From: Boesenbergia rotunda
Lineage: Eukaryota; Streptophyta; Magnoliopsida; Zingiberales; Zingiberaceae
NCBI GenBank assembly: GCA_024364735.1
Contig: JAGFNQ010000282.1
Location: 588,323 to 652,322, forward strand
Direction of reading: 5' to 3'
Length of the DNA: 64,000 nt
Shown: positions 20,884-31,470 of the stretch, piece after piece
Layout: each line of letters begins with the position of its first letter
Numbering within the stretch: position 1 is the first letter of the stretch
The notes under the pieces: generated by a model
The model's database searches: none
What the model was told of the DNA's origin: nothing
The model's input: only the letters and a program-made list of their open reading frames with translations
Translations under genes and position numbers: made by a program

Positions 20884-21021
20884 ATTTGACCAGATTTGAC
20901 CTGGTTTGACTATGTTGACCATGGTTTGTCTATATTGACCGTGGTTTGACTATGTTGACCATGGTTTGACTATGTTGACCATGGTTTGACTATGTTGACC
21001 GTGGTTTGACTATGTTGACCA
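20884..21021. repeat. 20-bp tandem repeat rich in TTGAC (W-box core)
   Basis: Units of tttgactatgttgaccatgg give 13 TTGAC cores in about 140 bp, upstream of the env-like promoter in the sense direction. TTGACC/T is the known core of WRKY binding sites; binding here is inference. A shorter cluster occupies the same place in the gag-only element (10060-10110). Confidence 0.85.
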
Positions 21022-21088
21022 TGGTTTGAAATATAAAATTTTACTGCAACACAGGTATTAAAGGAATCATAATTGAGTCTTAATTTTA

Positions 21089-21147
21089 CTGTCTCACCCA
21101 AATCTAGGGTTTTCAATCACGTTAACCTTATAGATTTTGTGAGACAG
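21089..21147 (-). other. Conserved stem-loop downstream of gag, 9-bp perfect stem
   Basis: CTGTCTCAC (21089-21097) pairs with GTGAGACAG (21139-21147). Compared with 10588-10645 both sides of the outer pairs changed together. Confidence 0.65.
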
Positions 21148-21340
21148 GTTTTGATAGTTTTGAAAGTTGAAAGTTTATTTTAAAAATAATTAAATTTTGA
21201 AAACTTAATTAATTTTGAAAACGATTAAATTTTTGAAAAACTTAATTTTGAAAACAATTAAATTTTTCAAAAGAAGTTTAAATCTACAAATAACTGAATT
21301 TTTGTGTTAGATTCGAATTTGACAAAAATTAATTTGAATT

Positions 21341-21580
21341 TGAATTTCAAAAATTGGCTTCCAGGTCTTGGCGAGGCACTAGGCCTTCTTTGGCCGTAGC
21401 CTTATGGGATCATCCACCCTTTCCTTGACAAAGCCTTTTAATGAAATTTCATTTTCAAAATTATTCTTTGAAAAATTTCTGGTCTAACTAGTTTGGGTCT
21501 TGGATCGGTAGCTTCGGCTAGTTCCGCCAAATTGGCTTCCCTAACGTACTATCATCTCACCTCCACCCAATACTATGTTG
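21341..21580 (-). promoter_or_regulatory. Conserved non-coding block downstream of gag (copy 3)
   Basis: Nearly identical to 10811-11051 and homologous to 2845-3128 in reverse complement. Confidence 0.75.
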
Positions 21581-21700
21581 TCAAGTTTCAGTTAAGTGTG
21601 TTCAGTCCTTATACTAACCATTTCTAATTTTAAGCATGGTAAATTGCAGAAATTTTAAATAAACAATCAATCAAACAATTTGCAATCAAAAAATTAAATT

Positions 21701-23353
21701 TTAATGAACTATAAATATTGTTTTCAGTTTGGCTCCCCCTGGACTAAAGCCACGGTGATGGTTAGGCAAGATGTGAATCTTGTCCTTGGGGATCCAATAC
21801 TGATTTGATCCAGTTGGTTGGTTCAGGCACAGTTTAGGTACCCATGCCTGAATTTTTCCTCTGGACTGATTCAGTACAGCCAAATACGATCTTTGTCGGG
21901 ATTTGGTTCGGTAGCCAAGTCCGGATCGATTTAGAACGGACTTCTGTTTCCCAAGAATCATGTCAAGATTTTTGGAACCAGAAGTAAATCGTTCTAAGGC
22001 TGATCTAAGATCCTTAACCTGAGTTTTCAGGGAGGAGTTTTCCTTTTCAAGTTTTTCAACTTGAGTAGGAGTTCCTTCCTGAACCTTCTCGGTTAAGGGT
22101 TTAGAGTCAGCTCCCTCTTTCAGGAGTTTTACTTCCTGTCGGAGGGACTCGACTCGGAGTTTGGCTTTTGCCAAATCTCGAGAAAGAAACGAAATTAATT
22201 CACTTAATTGACATCTATTAAAACCAGTTACCTTAATTTCGCCGTCTTCTGTAAAAGTTAGCTCGCCGTCGTCCTGTTCTGATTCTGACTCAGTCTCGAC
22301 TTTTTCTGAGGCGGTCAGGGCTAGTAGGTTTGACTGGGGTGCTTCCTCTTCTTCTTCTGAGGAAGATTCGTCCCAGGTTGCTTGGAGTGCCTTTTTCCTT
22401 CTTGTCTTCTTGGACTCCTTCAGATTTGGACATTCTGTCTTGTAGTGGCCCTTCTTCTTGCACTCGTAGCAGGTTACGTTGGGCTTGTGTTTATCATTTG
22501 ATGGTTCAGCTGGTTCGTCCTTTCTTCGGCTTGTCCTCCGTGTGTTGGCTAGATTTTTCAATTTTTTGTAGTAGCTTCGGGCCAATCGGACCAGCTCAGA
22601 TTGATCTCCTTCTTCATCTTTTTCGTCTGAATCAGAGTTGGGCTCGGGTTGAGGTTGAGGTTTCTTTTTTGTCGATTTTCCAGTTTTTCTTGCAAAAAAG
22701 GCAATACTCTTCTCGGCCATATTGCAGTTAGTCTGCTCATGAAGTTCTAACTCAGAAAATAATTCATCTAATTTAATTTTGGAGAGATCCCTTGAAACCT
22801 TGTATGCATCTACCATAGATGCCCACAAGGTATTTCTAGGGAAAGCGTTTAGGGCATACCTTATTAGGTCACGGTTTTCGACCTTGTGACCTATCGTGTG
22901 AAGACCGTTCATTAATTCTTGGATGCGTGCGTGGAGTTGGGCTGCTGTTTCGTTGTCGGCCATCTTGATAGTGTACAATTTGTTCAGGAGCAGATCCCTC
23001 TTGCTGATCCTGGTGTCTGACGTTCCTTCGTGTAGCTCAATCAATTTTGCCCATAGCTCTTTGGCACTGTTGAAGGGGCCTACTCGGTTCAGCTCTTCCT
23101 TTGTCAGCCCGCATTGTAGGGTTTGTGTTGCTTTTGCATCGGCTTCTATTTTGCGTTTTAGGGTGTTGTCCCACTCCGAGTAGCTTTGTGGTTGTCCTTC
23201 GGCGTCTTTGGGGATCTCCAGACCGGACTGGATGATGATCCACATATCCACCTGAGTTTTCAGGTGGACCTCCATACGACTTTTCCAGTAAGAAAAGTCT
23301 TCTCCACTGAAAAGTGGAGGTCTGGCGGTGCTGAATCCCTCTTGCATGGCCAT
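21701..23353 (-). CDS. gag: Intact Sirevirus gag, 550 aa
   Basis: Gag polyprotein that forms the virus-like particle and binds RNA. The start at MAMQEGFSTARPPLFSGEDF fits the copia gag N-terminus. Residues about 60-215 form the helical UBN2-like core. 230-250 and 335-375 are Ser/Glu-rich acidic linkers. One CCHC knuckle lies at 295-308. A coiled coil runs at about 384-455. A long C-terminal part beyond the knuckle is typical of Sireviruses. The ORF has no break. The leader from the PBS to the ATG is about 225 nt. Downstream in the sense direction lie the conserved block and then the env-like gene, with no pol. The decayed plus-strand gag (1196-2728) is its close relative. Confidence 0.93.
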   Translation of the reverse strand: MAMQEGFSTARPPLFSGEDFSYWKSRMEVHLKTQVDMWIIIQSGLEIPKDAEGQPQSYSEWDNTLKRKIEADAKATQTLQCGLTKEELNRVGPFNSAKELWAKLIELHEGTSDTRISKRDLLLNKLYTIKMADNETAAQLHARIQELMNGLHTIGHKVENRDLIRYALNAFPRNTLWASMVDAYKVSRDLSKIKLDELFSELELHEQTNCNMAEKSIAFFARKTGKSTKKKPQPQPEPNSDSDEKDEEGDQSELVRLARSYYKKLKNLANTRRTSRRKDEPAEPSNDKHKPNVTCYECKKKGHYKTECPNLKESKKTRRKKALQATWDESSSEEEEEAPQSNLLALTASEKVETESESEQDDGELTFTEDGEIKVTGFNRCQLSELISFLSRDLAKAKLRVESLRQEVKLLKEGADSKPLTEKVQEGTPTQVEKLEKENSSLKTQVKDLRSALERFTSGSKNLDMILGKQKSVLNRSGLGYRTKSRQRSYLAVLNQSRGKIQAWVPKLCLNQPTGSNQYWIPKDKIHILPNHHRGFSPGGAKLKTIFIVH

Positions 23354-23577
23354 TTTAATCTGTAACAGAAAAACTAACAGAAAAACAAATTTTCCAAGAC
23401 TAGGTCTTGGATTAGTAGTGCTGGATAAGGGAAATAAAATATCGAGGGGTGTTGCACCAACCTCGATTAACGAAAAAAAATTCGAACGAAAAAAATATTT
23501 AAAAAAATTCGAAAATAATAAAGAAAATCCGAAAAGAAATTTTCAAACTGGTGGTTGCACCAAGTTTGAACTTCCCC

Positions 23578-23589
23578 GCTCTGATACCA
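23578..23589 (-). promoter_or_regulatory. Primer binding site (initiator-Met tRNA)
   Basis: The minus strand reads TGGTATCAGAGC, 2 nt inside the 5' LTR edge at 23592. Confidence 0.93.
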
Positions 23590-23591
23590 CT

Positions 23592-24930
23592 TGTTGGATC
23601 GATAGAACGATAGAGGGGGGGTGAATATCGGTAAACTTTTCGAATTTATGGAGAGAGCAATTTGCACAGCGGAAAGAAACAAAACACGCGAACACAGTAT
23701 TTTTTACTTGGTTCGGAGCCTAGGTCGACTCCTACTCCAAGGCCCACGATCGTTGATCGTTTACTTTGGGCAATTCTATATGAATGCAAAATCAGTTTAC
23801 AAAAATAGATTTACAAGTATAGCACCATAAACTTTTAATGAAAAAAATCTCTTCTTTTACCGACGTCCGGTTGTAGGTTGACTTTCCGGAGCAGCGGGAC
23901 GTCGTCGCTCGAGTTGGGCAGTTTCCGGAACAAGGCGTGAGCACAGAAGAGCGTGGAAGTTTTGGTTCGAAGTTGTTCTCAAAGGCTTGGGCGTTGGGTG
24001 CTATTTATAGCACCCCGGGGCGCCCTGGACGTCGGGGGCGCCCCGCCACGTGTCAAGCGATCCGCTTTTAGCTCGGTCAAACGTTATCTCATCCGAATAG
24101 GGATAAGTTTGACTCTGGGGGCGCCCTGGTCGCAGAGGGCGCCTTGGCTGACTTCTTCCGTGCAGAAATCTCAGCTGTGGATAATGATGAAGCTTCGCAG
24201 TCTTGGGCGCGGGGGCGCCCTGGCTAACGAGGGCGCCCTAGCTGCTGAGGGCGCCCTGCCTAGTAAGCAGCCGAAGCCCTTTTTGCTTCACTTGGTTCTG
24301 GTTCACCTTGGTGGCGCCCTGGACACTCAGGGCGCCCTGCTCAGCTGCTGCCTCACTCCTTTGAGGCTCTCTGAGTTGCAGACACACGTTCCTTCGGTCC
24401 TGCATCCAGGGTTAGTCCAAAACACAATAAAACAATTAGTTTATACAGCCTTAGCTGTCTTGGTTCTGACTTTGGTATCCAAAATGGAGTCCTAGGTCGA
24501 ACCGACGCCTACTGTTCCCTCGACGGGGAACGCGTCCTCACCTACTCCTCTCGGGAGAATTTACCTGATGTCAACCGCTCCTTTGGTTGGACTTTTGCCT
24601 GGCGGTCCTTTGCCAGGGCTTGGATGTCGAGCTGTCCTTCGCTCGGTGCCTAGCAGTCCTTCGCTAGGGCTTTTTACCCTGGCATTCCTTCGCCAGGTGC
24701 CTAGCATTCCTTCGCTAGGGCTTTTGACTCTGGCATTCTTTCGCCAGTGCCTAGCAGTCCTTCGCTAGGGCTTTTTGCCCTGGCATTCCTTCGCCAGTGC
24801 CTAGCAGTCCTTCGCTAGGGCTTTTCCTGTACACTAGAGTAACTTGTTAGACAACAAGTAAGACTTAACTTTTGACCTCTGTTGCCATTATCAAAACACA
24901 GGTTTGACTTTGGTGCATTCTGCACCAACA
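23592..24930 (-). repeat. 5' LTR of the pol-less Sirevirus
   Basis: 1339 bp, same ends and layout as 16401-17739. The minus-strand TATA is near 24001-24010, with GGCGCC dyads upstream and CTAGC/GCTAG hairpins at about 24645-24825. Confidence 0.95.
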
Positions 24931-25047
24931 CTAGGCACCTGGTGAAGGGTTGCCAGGATACAAATCCCTAGCGAAGGACTGCTGGGCAAAAGTCCTACTG
25001 GAGGAGTCGGTTGGCAATAGGTAAATTCTCCTGAGAGTAGGTAGTGA
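24931..25047 (+). repeat. 3' LTR of the plus-strand Sirevirus, second part
   Basis: Resumes with ctaggcacctgg and further hairpin repeats, then ggcaataggtaaattctcctgagagtagg, the reverse complement of the LTR stretch found near 17350-17390. It is cut off by the fragment starting near 25050. Confidence 0.75.
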
Positions 25048-25051
25048 GTAA

Positions 25052-25161
25052 TGACACTGTCGACGGTCGACGACCAAAGGGGCCAGGTTGTTGGGCCGCC
25101 AAAAATGGAATTTGGCCGCCCAAGGGGCCGAGGGGTCGGGTCGACGGGCCGGGTCGTTACA
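25052..25161 (+). repeat. Fragment of one SINE-like arm
   Basis: cgacggtcgacg near the start and gggccgggtcgttaca at the end match the body and tail of the arms at 33047-34577. The A/B-box head is missing and the middle is diverged. Confidence 0.55.
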
Positions 25162-27667
25162 CATATACTGAAAAGATCTATTGGACCAAGGACATGGGTA
25201 GAAGGTTTTCCCCTTTTACCTTCATAACGCAACACACAACTTTATTTTAGCATTATCAGAAGAAAACAGAATGATGATCCCACAAAGCAAGACCCACCTT
25301 CGTCCTCTCCGCCAAAGCATACTGAGCGGCATTAGCTAGAAATCAACTACACAATCAACAGGCCCAACCTCGCCAGCCAGCCCAAACCAACTAGCCAGCC
25401 CAACAAGCTCAATTTCGTGAAGCCCAAGGAAACAGTACACCATCTCTAGGCTCTACAGGCGAACAAAATCGAGAAAATATGATGAAATCTTGAGGGACCC
25501 ACCACTTCCTCACACTAGCATCCACTCATGTCCACTTCCTCTCCGGTATCTCACTTTCCAACACTATTCCACGTCCTCAAGATTCATTCTTATCATCTAC
25601 CACCAGCTACCTCTTCCTCATCATCCTACCCAGACCCCTTTTATCCTGGGCACTCCAATTGTCTTTCTTCTCTATGGATCAATCCCTTTCTCTCCCTATA
25701 TAAACTCTCTCATTCACCTTTACCGAACAGGGACCTCCAGCACTCGCAAGTTTTGCTCAAGTTCCAGCCCTCAACGTTTATAAGTTCTTTCCTTTCTCCC
25801 CCATTATGTCTGCTAATGTCTGTTCATAGGTTCGTCATGTAACATATGTCAGTACTTTCTGCCTATTAGTCTGTTTATAGTGTGCTCCTACGTCTATTTA
25901 TCTGTGTGTATGATGTTCTAAGTTGGTATGATGGTTTGTAATATATGACCTTAATTAATGCGGAAGTAAGTTCATGTAAAATAAGTTCTTGTCAGGCCAA
26001 TTACTGTTTATTTTTGTGAACCTGTCTTTCCTCTTCATAACTCAGTCATTTTCCAAGTAACCACTTGGTGAACAATAACTGTAAAGATTTCACAGAACTC
26101 TGACCGGATAAAACCTGTGCGGGCTAAGAAAGCGCAAGCTGTTCATCCCTGAAAAAGTAGATGCAATGACCTTACTGTGAAGTCCTCTACAAGTGAGGCT
26201 CATTGGTAAGAAAGGGAAAAAAGTAGGGTAGAGATAAAAAAGAAATCACTACTCACAATTACTGTTTACAATTACTGTTTAAAATTATTGTTTATAATTA
26301 CTGTACTGTTTAAAATTACTATTCACAATTACTGTTTAAAATTACTGTTCATAATTACTCTTTAAAATTACTGTTCACAATTACTATGTATGTGAGAGAG
26401 AGAGAATGTGTGTGAGAGAATCAGATAACATCGAATCTGGGACAATCGATTTTGTCCCACGAAAGTTTTCATTGGTCGTCAGGATAAATCAGGAAGTATT
26501 CATGATGGAAAGTTTAGAAACCGAGCATTCGGTGGTTACATGTTTTATTTGGAGAAAAAATTCCTATAAATATGTCGTAACTAGGAATCAAACCATAAAT
26601 ATCTGAATGAACTTAATACTTTCCGGCTTCTTCCACTGCACCGTAGCCACGGAGGAAAACAATAAATAAATTAGAAAGTGTGAAGTAGAGTTTCCCTTAC
26701 TAAAGAATCTATTCAGGATTAGCATTCTAATTATTTACTTATTATTACACGTTTATCGCGAGTGAATTTTTGAGTAGTTTAATTTGCGTGAAAACATTCT
26801 TCATGCGTGGAAAATATTAAAAGACGTTTTATATATTTAAAATATCTAATTTTATTTAATTAATTGAAGGTTGTTTTGATAATAATAAAATTATGGAATG
26901 TTTATTTTCTATTTTTTAAAATATAAAGTATCTTTTTGATATATTTTTTCAAATAAAATACTCTGATAATAAAAATAAGAGATACTTTTTAATTCCCCCC
27001 CCCCCCCCCCCCCCCCCCACACCTTATATCCCAAAAAAATTTAAAGAAAAAGAATGAGTTGTAAAGCCTATGATTTTTTTTTTGTTATTCATGTTAGAAG
27101 ATTTTCCATGCAAAATTTAAATATCCTAATATTTTTATTAATTGTACGATTAAATTTTAAGTAGATATTGATTCAATTAAAATGAGGTAAATTTAAAAAA
27201 AATATTTTAAATACATATCCCGCGTTAGGCAGTATATATGATCATGATGTGATGAGAAAATTGTATTATCTCGTACGAGAAATGCATCCCCTTCCCAAAT
27301 CATCTGATCCGGTCTCGTCTGATATTGGCACGAGGAAAAACTACTTCAATTAGTGGGGCAGCTACATGAGCAAGGACAAAAATGAAAAAAAGAAAAAATA
27401 ATTTCCTAAAGGCGCACCTCAGATTTAGATTAGAACGGTCAAATTGATTAATTCATGATAGGTGGATTGGCCCCTGATGAGCCGATCATTTGGTAGAATT
27501 GGGCAGAGTGAGATGGGTCGACATCTTGGTAGGGTTAGAAAATTCTCAATCCAATCCAACTCAAGATGGATTACGGATTAAATGAACCAATCGACAAGCT
27601 CATTAAAAAAAAGCTCATAAAAAAATAAAAAATATTATTGACGGGTGACTCATATCTAAATAATGGA
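25162..27667. other. No recognisable gene; low-complexity and AT-rich sequence
   Basis: 25250-25850 is C-rich with ORFs of biased composition and a TATA-like ctatataaactc near 25695, possibly a retrotransposon promoter. 26255-26385 repeats (a)attactgtttaaa units. 26395-26412 is a short GA/GT run. 26995-27018 is a run of 24 C. No protein domain is visible. Confidence 0.5.
26255..26385. repeat. Imperfect ~15-bp AT-rich tandem repeat
   Basis: Units of attactgtttaaaa or attactgttcacaa are repeated about nine times. Confidence 0.7.
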
Positions 27668-28117
27668 TGTCATGAAAGAAAAATCTATTAAGATTTTTCC
27701 TAATAGAAATTTATTAAGATTTTTCTAATAAAATTCTGTTAAGATTTTTTCTAATAGAATTTTGTTAAGATTTTTCCTAACAAAATTCTGTTATGATTTT
27801 ACCGGATTTGAGTTTAGGCATTATTTATAGGGATCATTATAAGCCTATTGTATCATCATCATTAGTATCAAGAGGATAAAGTGTATTCTCTTGTGTAGAA
27901 AGAATTCTAATAAAGCTTCGGCCTTTTTTTTTGGAGTAGGCACGCCGTCGAATCACGGTAACTCTTCTTTTCCTTCTTTTCTCTCTTCTTCTACTTCTTC
28001 CTCGTGTTTTCTCTCTCTATTGTGTGTTTTTGCCTTGTTGATCCGCGCGATCTCTTTCTCTCTTGCTCTTCTTCCGCGAGTTAAAGGTTGAGAAGTTGTT
28101 GCCCCCTTTGCGCAACA
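27668..28117 (+). repeat. 5' LTR of a copia element
   Basis: Runs from tgtcatgaaag to cgcaaca, about 450 bp. It has internal repeats of the aatagaattttgttaagattttt type, a TATA-like ttatttatag near 27820, and is followed at once by a PBS. The start is placed from the TG and the repeat edge and could shift. Confidence 0.7.
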
Positions 28118-28118
28118 T

Positions 28119-28130
28119 TGGTATCAAAGC
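28119..28130 (+). promoter_or_regulatory. Primer binding site of the copia element
   Basis: TGGTATCAAAGC differs by one base from the initiator-Met PBS used by the Sireviruses here. Confidence 0.8.
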
Positions 28131-28155
28131 AAGGTTTGGGTAGATTTTTTTCAAC

Positions 28156-31100
28156 ATGTCAGGGGCGTCGTCTGTAAAGTTGATATGGTGAAGTTTGAAG
28201 GAATTGGAAACTTCAAATTATGACAGAGAAGGGTCAAGGACTTATTGGTGCAATAAGGCATGACGAAGACGTTAGGAGAAAGGGAACCGAAAATCATGGA
28301 GTGATCAGATTGGGAAGAACATTAGGCGAAGACAGTGACAACAATCAAGCTTTGTCTTACGGATGATGTGATGCATTATGTCATGGATAAAGAGTCATCG
28401 ATGGCAGTTTGACAAAAGCTGGAAAGCCAGTACATGTCAAAGTCATTGACAAATAAGCTGTATCTTAAGTAGAAATTATTTGGGTTGAAGATGGCAGAGG
28501 GTGTTAGATCGAGAGAATATGATAGAGGGGGGGTGAATATCGTAAAACGTTTCGGATTCGAAAAGAGAATAGGCAGCGGAAAATTAAAACACAACGCAAA
28601 AACACAAGCGGTTTTACTTGGTTCGGAGTCGCGGTCGGCTCCTACTCCAAGGCCCATGGTCGTTGACCGTTTACTGCGAGCAATTCTATATGAACGCAAA
28701 ATGTTACAAAAGATATTACAGTTGTAGTGCAGTAAGTGAAATGTAGTGCAGTAAATGAAATTGACTTCTTCATTTACCGACGCCCGATGTGGATCGTACT
28801 TTCGAGCAGAGGGTCGTCGTCGGCATTTGAATCTTGAGATGGAAGGTTTTCGGAGTAGCGCGCTTGAGTCGAAGAGCGTAGAAGCGTTAGCAAGTTGTGT
28901 TTAGAAGCCTTGGGGGTCGAGGGCTATTTATAGCAGTCCTGGGGGCGCACTGAACGTTGGGGGCACCCTCTACGTGGCCTTCGATCCGCAACAATCTCAG
29001 TCAGCCCTTATCCCACTCGAGTAGGGCTGAGGCTTGACTGTGGGGGCGCCCGGGACACTGGGGGCGCCCCGGTTGACTTGGTCTGCTGGCTTCTCGGCCG
29101 GTTCACTTCGTTGGCTTGAACCCAGGGCGCCCTGGGCACTGGGGGCGCCCGGGACGCTGGGGGCGCCCGGGACATAGGGGCGCCCTGGCCCAGTAAGCCT
29201 TTGAAGCGCTTTTTTTGTTTACTGCTTTGCCTTGACCTTGGGGGCGCCCGGGACCTCCGGGGCGCCCTACTCAGCTGCTGCCTCTCTCCCTTGAGGCATT
29301 CTGAGCTGTAGAGACTCGTTCCTTTGGTCCTGCATCCAGGGTTAGTTGCAAATACAATAAAACAAGAATATGTTATGATTATACAGCCTTAGCTGTCTTG
29401 GTTCTGACTTTGAGTCTCCATAATGGAACCCTAGGTCGAACCGACGCCTACTGTTCCCTCGACGGGGAACGCGTCCTCACCTACTCCTCTCAGGAGAATT
29501 TACCTGTTGCCAACCGGCTCCTCCGGTTGGACTTTTGCCCAGCAGTCATTCGCCAGGTGCCTAGCTGTCCTTTGCCAGGTCTTCAGTACCAGGCAATCCT
29601 TCGCCTGGTGCCTAGCGGTCCTTCGCCAGGTCTTCGGTACCAAGTAGTCCCTCGCCTAGTGCCTAGCAGTCCTTCGCCAGGTCTTTGTTTCCTGGCAGTC
29701 CTTCGCCAGGTGCTTAGCAGCCCTTCGCCAGGTCTTTGTTTCCTGGCTGCCCTTCGCCAGGTGCCTAGCAGCCCTTCACTAGGACTTTGTTTCCTGGCAG
29801 TCCTTCGCCAGGTGCCTAGCAGCCCTTCACTAGGATTTTGTTTCCTGGCAGTCCTTCGCCAGGTGCCTAGCAGCCCTTCGCTAGGACTTTGTTTCCTAGC
29901 AGTCCTTCGCCAGGTGCCTAGCATTCCTTCGCTAGGACTTTATTTCCTGCACACTTAATGAGCACATTAGATAACAAACAATACTTAACTTTGAATCCTT
30001 TGCCAATATCAAAACAAGGTTCGATATGGTGCTTCCTGCACCAATAGAGGGGACCGATCTGAGCCAGCACATCAACATATTCAATCAAATTGTGAGCAAT
30101 CTGAAGCGGATTGATGTGAAGATCGAGAACGAAGATAAGGCACTGATGATGCTAAATTCTCTACCTTCATCTCCTACGTATGAGAATTTGGTTACTACTC
30201 TGATGTCGAAAAAGGAAACTCTCAAATTGGAGGAGGCCACAAGTGCTTTGTTGGGCTTCCATCAGAGGAAGAAAGCAAGTAACGAAGTTTCTCAAGGAGA
30301 ACTTGTGGTGAATAGTAACCAAGAGTGTGGTAGGAGCAAAACTTGGTATGAATCAAGCAGCGATAATAAGGCTCATTCTAAGTCGAGAAGGAAGAAGGTA
30401 CTCACGTGCTACAAGTGTGGAGGCAAAGGTCATATAAAGAGAGATTGTCCAGAGATAAAGAAACATGTTGCAGAGAACAAAGGTAGATCGACAAAGTCTA
30501 CAAACATAGTTGAAGAAAATTCAAAGAACGGTGATAGAGATATGCTATCAGTTATGTCGATTTCGGAGCAACTGACAGGTGCATGGATCTTAGACTCTAC
30601 ATGTTCATAACACATGACTCCAAACAAGGAGTGGTTTGACACCTATAGACAGTGGATTCTGGTTTAGTATTGACGAGAAATGATGCATCTTGCAAAGTCA
30701 TCTGCATAATGAACATTAGAATCAAGATGTTTGATGGTTATGTGATGTCAGATACATACCAGATGTAAGGAAGAATTTGATTTCACTAGGAACACTATAT
30801 AGTATAGGTTGTGATTACAATCAGTGAGCGGGGTGATGAAGGTTAACAAGGGAGCTCTAACGGTAATGAAAGGATAAAAGGTAGCAGGGAACATCTACAA
30901 GTTGATAGGCACTATAATTGTAGGTGAAGTCAACTCAGTAGAGTTTGAATCAGAAAGTACAATATTGTGGCATATGTGGTTAGGGCATATAAGTGAACGT
31001 GGGATACTGGAGCTTCACAAGAGAGATTTGTTGAAGGGTGTTAAGATGTGCAAGCTTGAATTCTACAAATTTTGTGTCCTTAGGAAATAGAGCAAAGTGC

Positions 31101-31470
31101 AATTCAAACAGCAATACACAAGACGGAGGAGATTCTGAACTATGTACATACAAATCTTTAGGGACTAGCCAATGTAGCATCACGTGGAGGACACTTATAT
31201 TTTATGAGTTTTATTGATTATTTCTCATGAAAGGTCTAGGTATACTTCATGTGTCATAAGTCAGAAACTTTTACAAAGTTTAAACAATGAAAAATTAAAA
31301 TGGAGAATCAGACAAGAAGGAAGATCAAATGTCTTAGGTTAGATAATGGGATAGAGTACATAGATTCAAAGTTCCAAGAATTTTATGAGCAACATGGAAT
31401 AATGAGATATTTCTCAGTTCGCATGACACTTCAATAGAATGGTGTAGCGGAAAGGTTGAATAGGACAATC
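28156..31470 (+). pseudogene. Tnt1-like copia gag-pol fragment, decayed
   Basis: The ATG at 28156 starts a gag whose frame is broken within about 35 bases. It is split by a solo LTR (28502-30046) and continues at 30052 with a UBN2-like region and a CCHC knuckle (CYKCGGKGHIKRDC, ~30409). The protease motif WILDSTCS is followed by a stop (30608). GAG-pre-integrase LWHMWLGH lies near 30965. Integrase pieces RLDNGIEY (~31336) and NGVAERLNRT (~31440) follow with several stops. It is cut at 31470 by the family B LTR. RT and RNase H are absent. Confidence 0.82.
28502..30046 (-). mobile_element. Sirevirus solo LTR, 1545 bp, TSD gaggg
   Basis: tgttagatcgagag to gcaccaata, related to the 1464-bp LTR at 6706, with gaggg duplicated at 28497-28501 and 30047-30051. 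The minus-strand TATA (TATAAATA) is at 28925-28932 and degenerate GGCGCC dyads lie at 28944/28962. Hairpin repeats fill 29530-29945. The terminal CA has become TA. A solo LTR is the usual product of recombination between two LTRs. Confidence 0.93.

Larger units (their letters stand above)
16401..24930 (-). mobile_element. Pol-less Sirevirus with intact gag and env-like gene, TSD ctagg
   Basis: Two 1339-bp LTRs (16401-17739 and 23592-24930) have ctagg duplicated at 16396-16400 and 24931-24935. On the minus strand the order is 5' LTR, PBS, 550-aa gag, conserved block and hairpin, TTGAC array, GGCGCC dyads and TATA, a spliced env-like gene, hairpin, AAGTACTT-rich region, PPT, 3' LTR. The 1.4 kb between gag and the env-like gene has no protease, integrase, RT or RNase H. 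The LTRs differ by roughly 2 percent (estimated by eye), so it is older than 6706-14228 but far younger than its host. It must use another element's enzymes. Confidence 0.95.
1193..25047 (+). mobile_element. Old plus-strand Sirevirus (Ty1/copia), interrupted by nested insertions
   Basis: The order is gag (from 1196), a non-coding gag-pol spacer, protease, integrase, RT and RNase H (3408-14694), a 3' non-coding region, a polypurine tract (16117-16131) and a 3' LTR starting TGTTGGTGCAG at 16132. The LTR resumes at 24931 after an insertion. The 5' LTR and gag start are cut off at 1193. Three insertions with 5-bp target duplications lie inside (5881-6542, 6706-14228, 16401-24930). The long gag with CCHC knuckle and C-terminal coiled coil, plus the PPT type, point to the Sirevirus lineage. 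Numerous stops show it is dead. Confidence 0.85.

Noticed and set aside
25490..25842. 97-aa and 104-aa plus-strand ORFs
   Set aside because: Overlapping frames of a C/T-rich stretch with no domain or codon signal.
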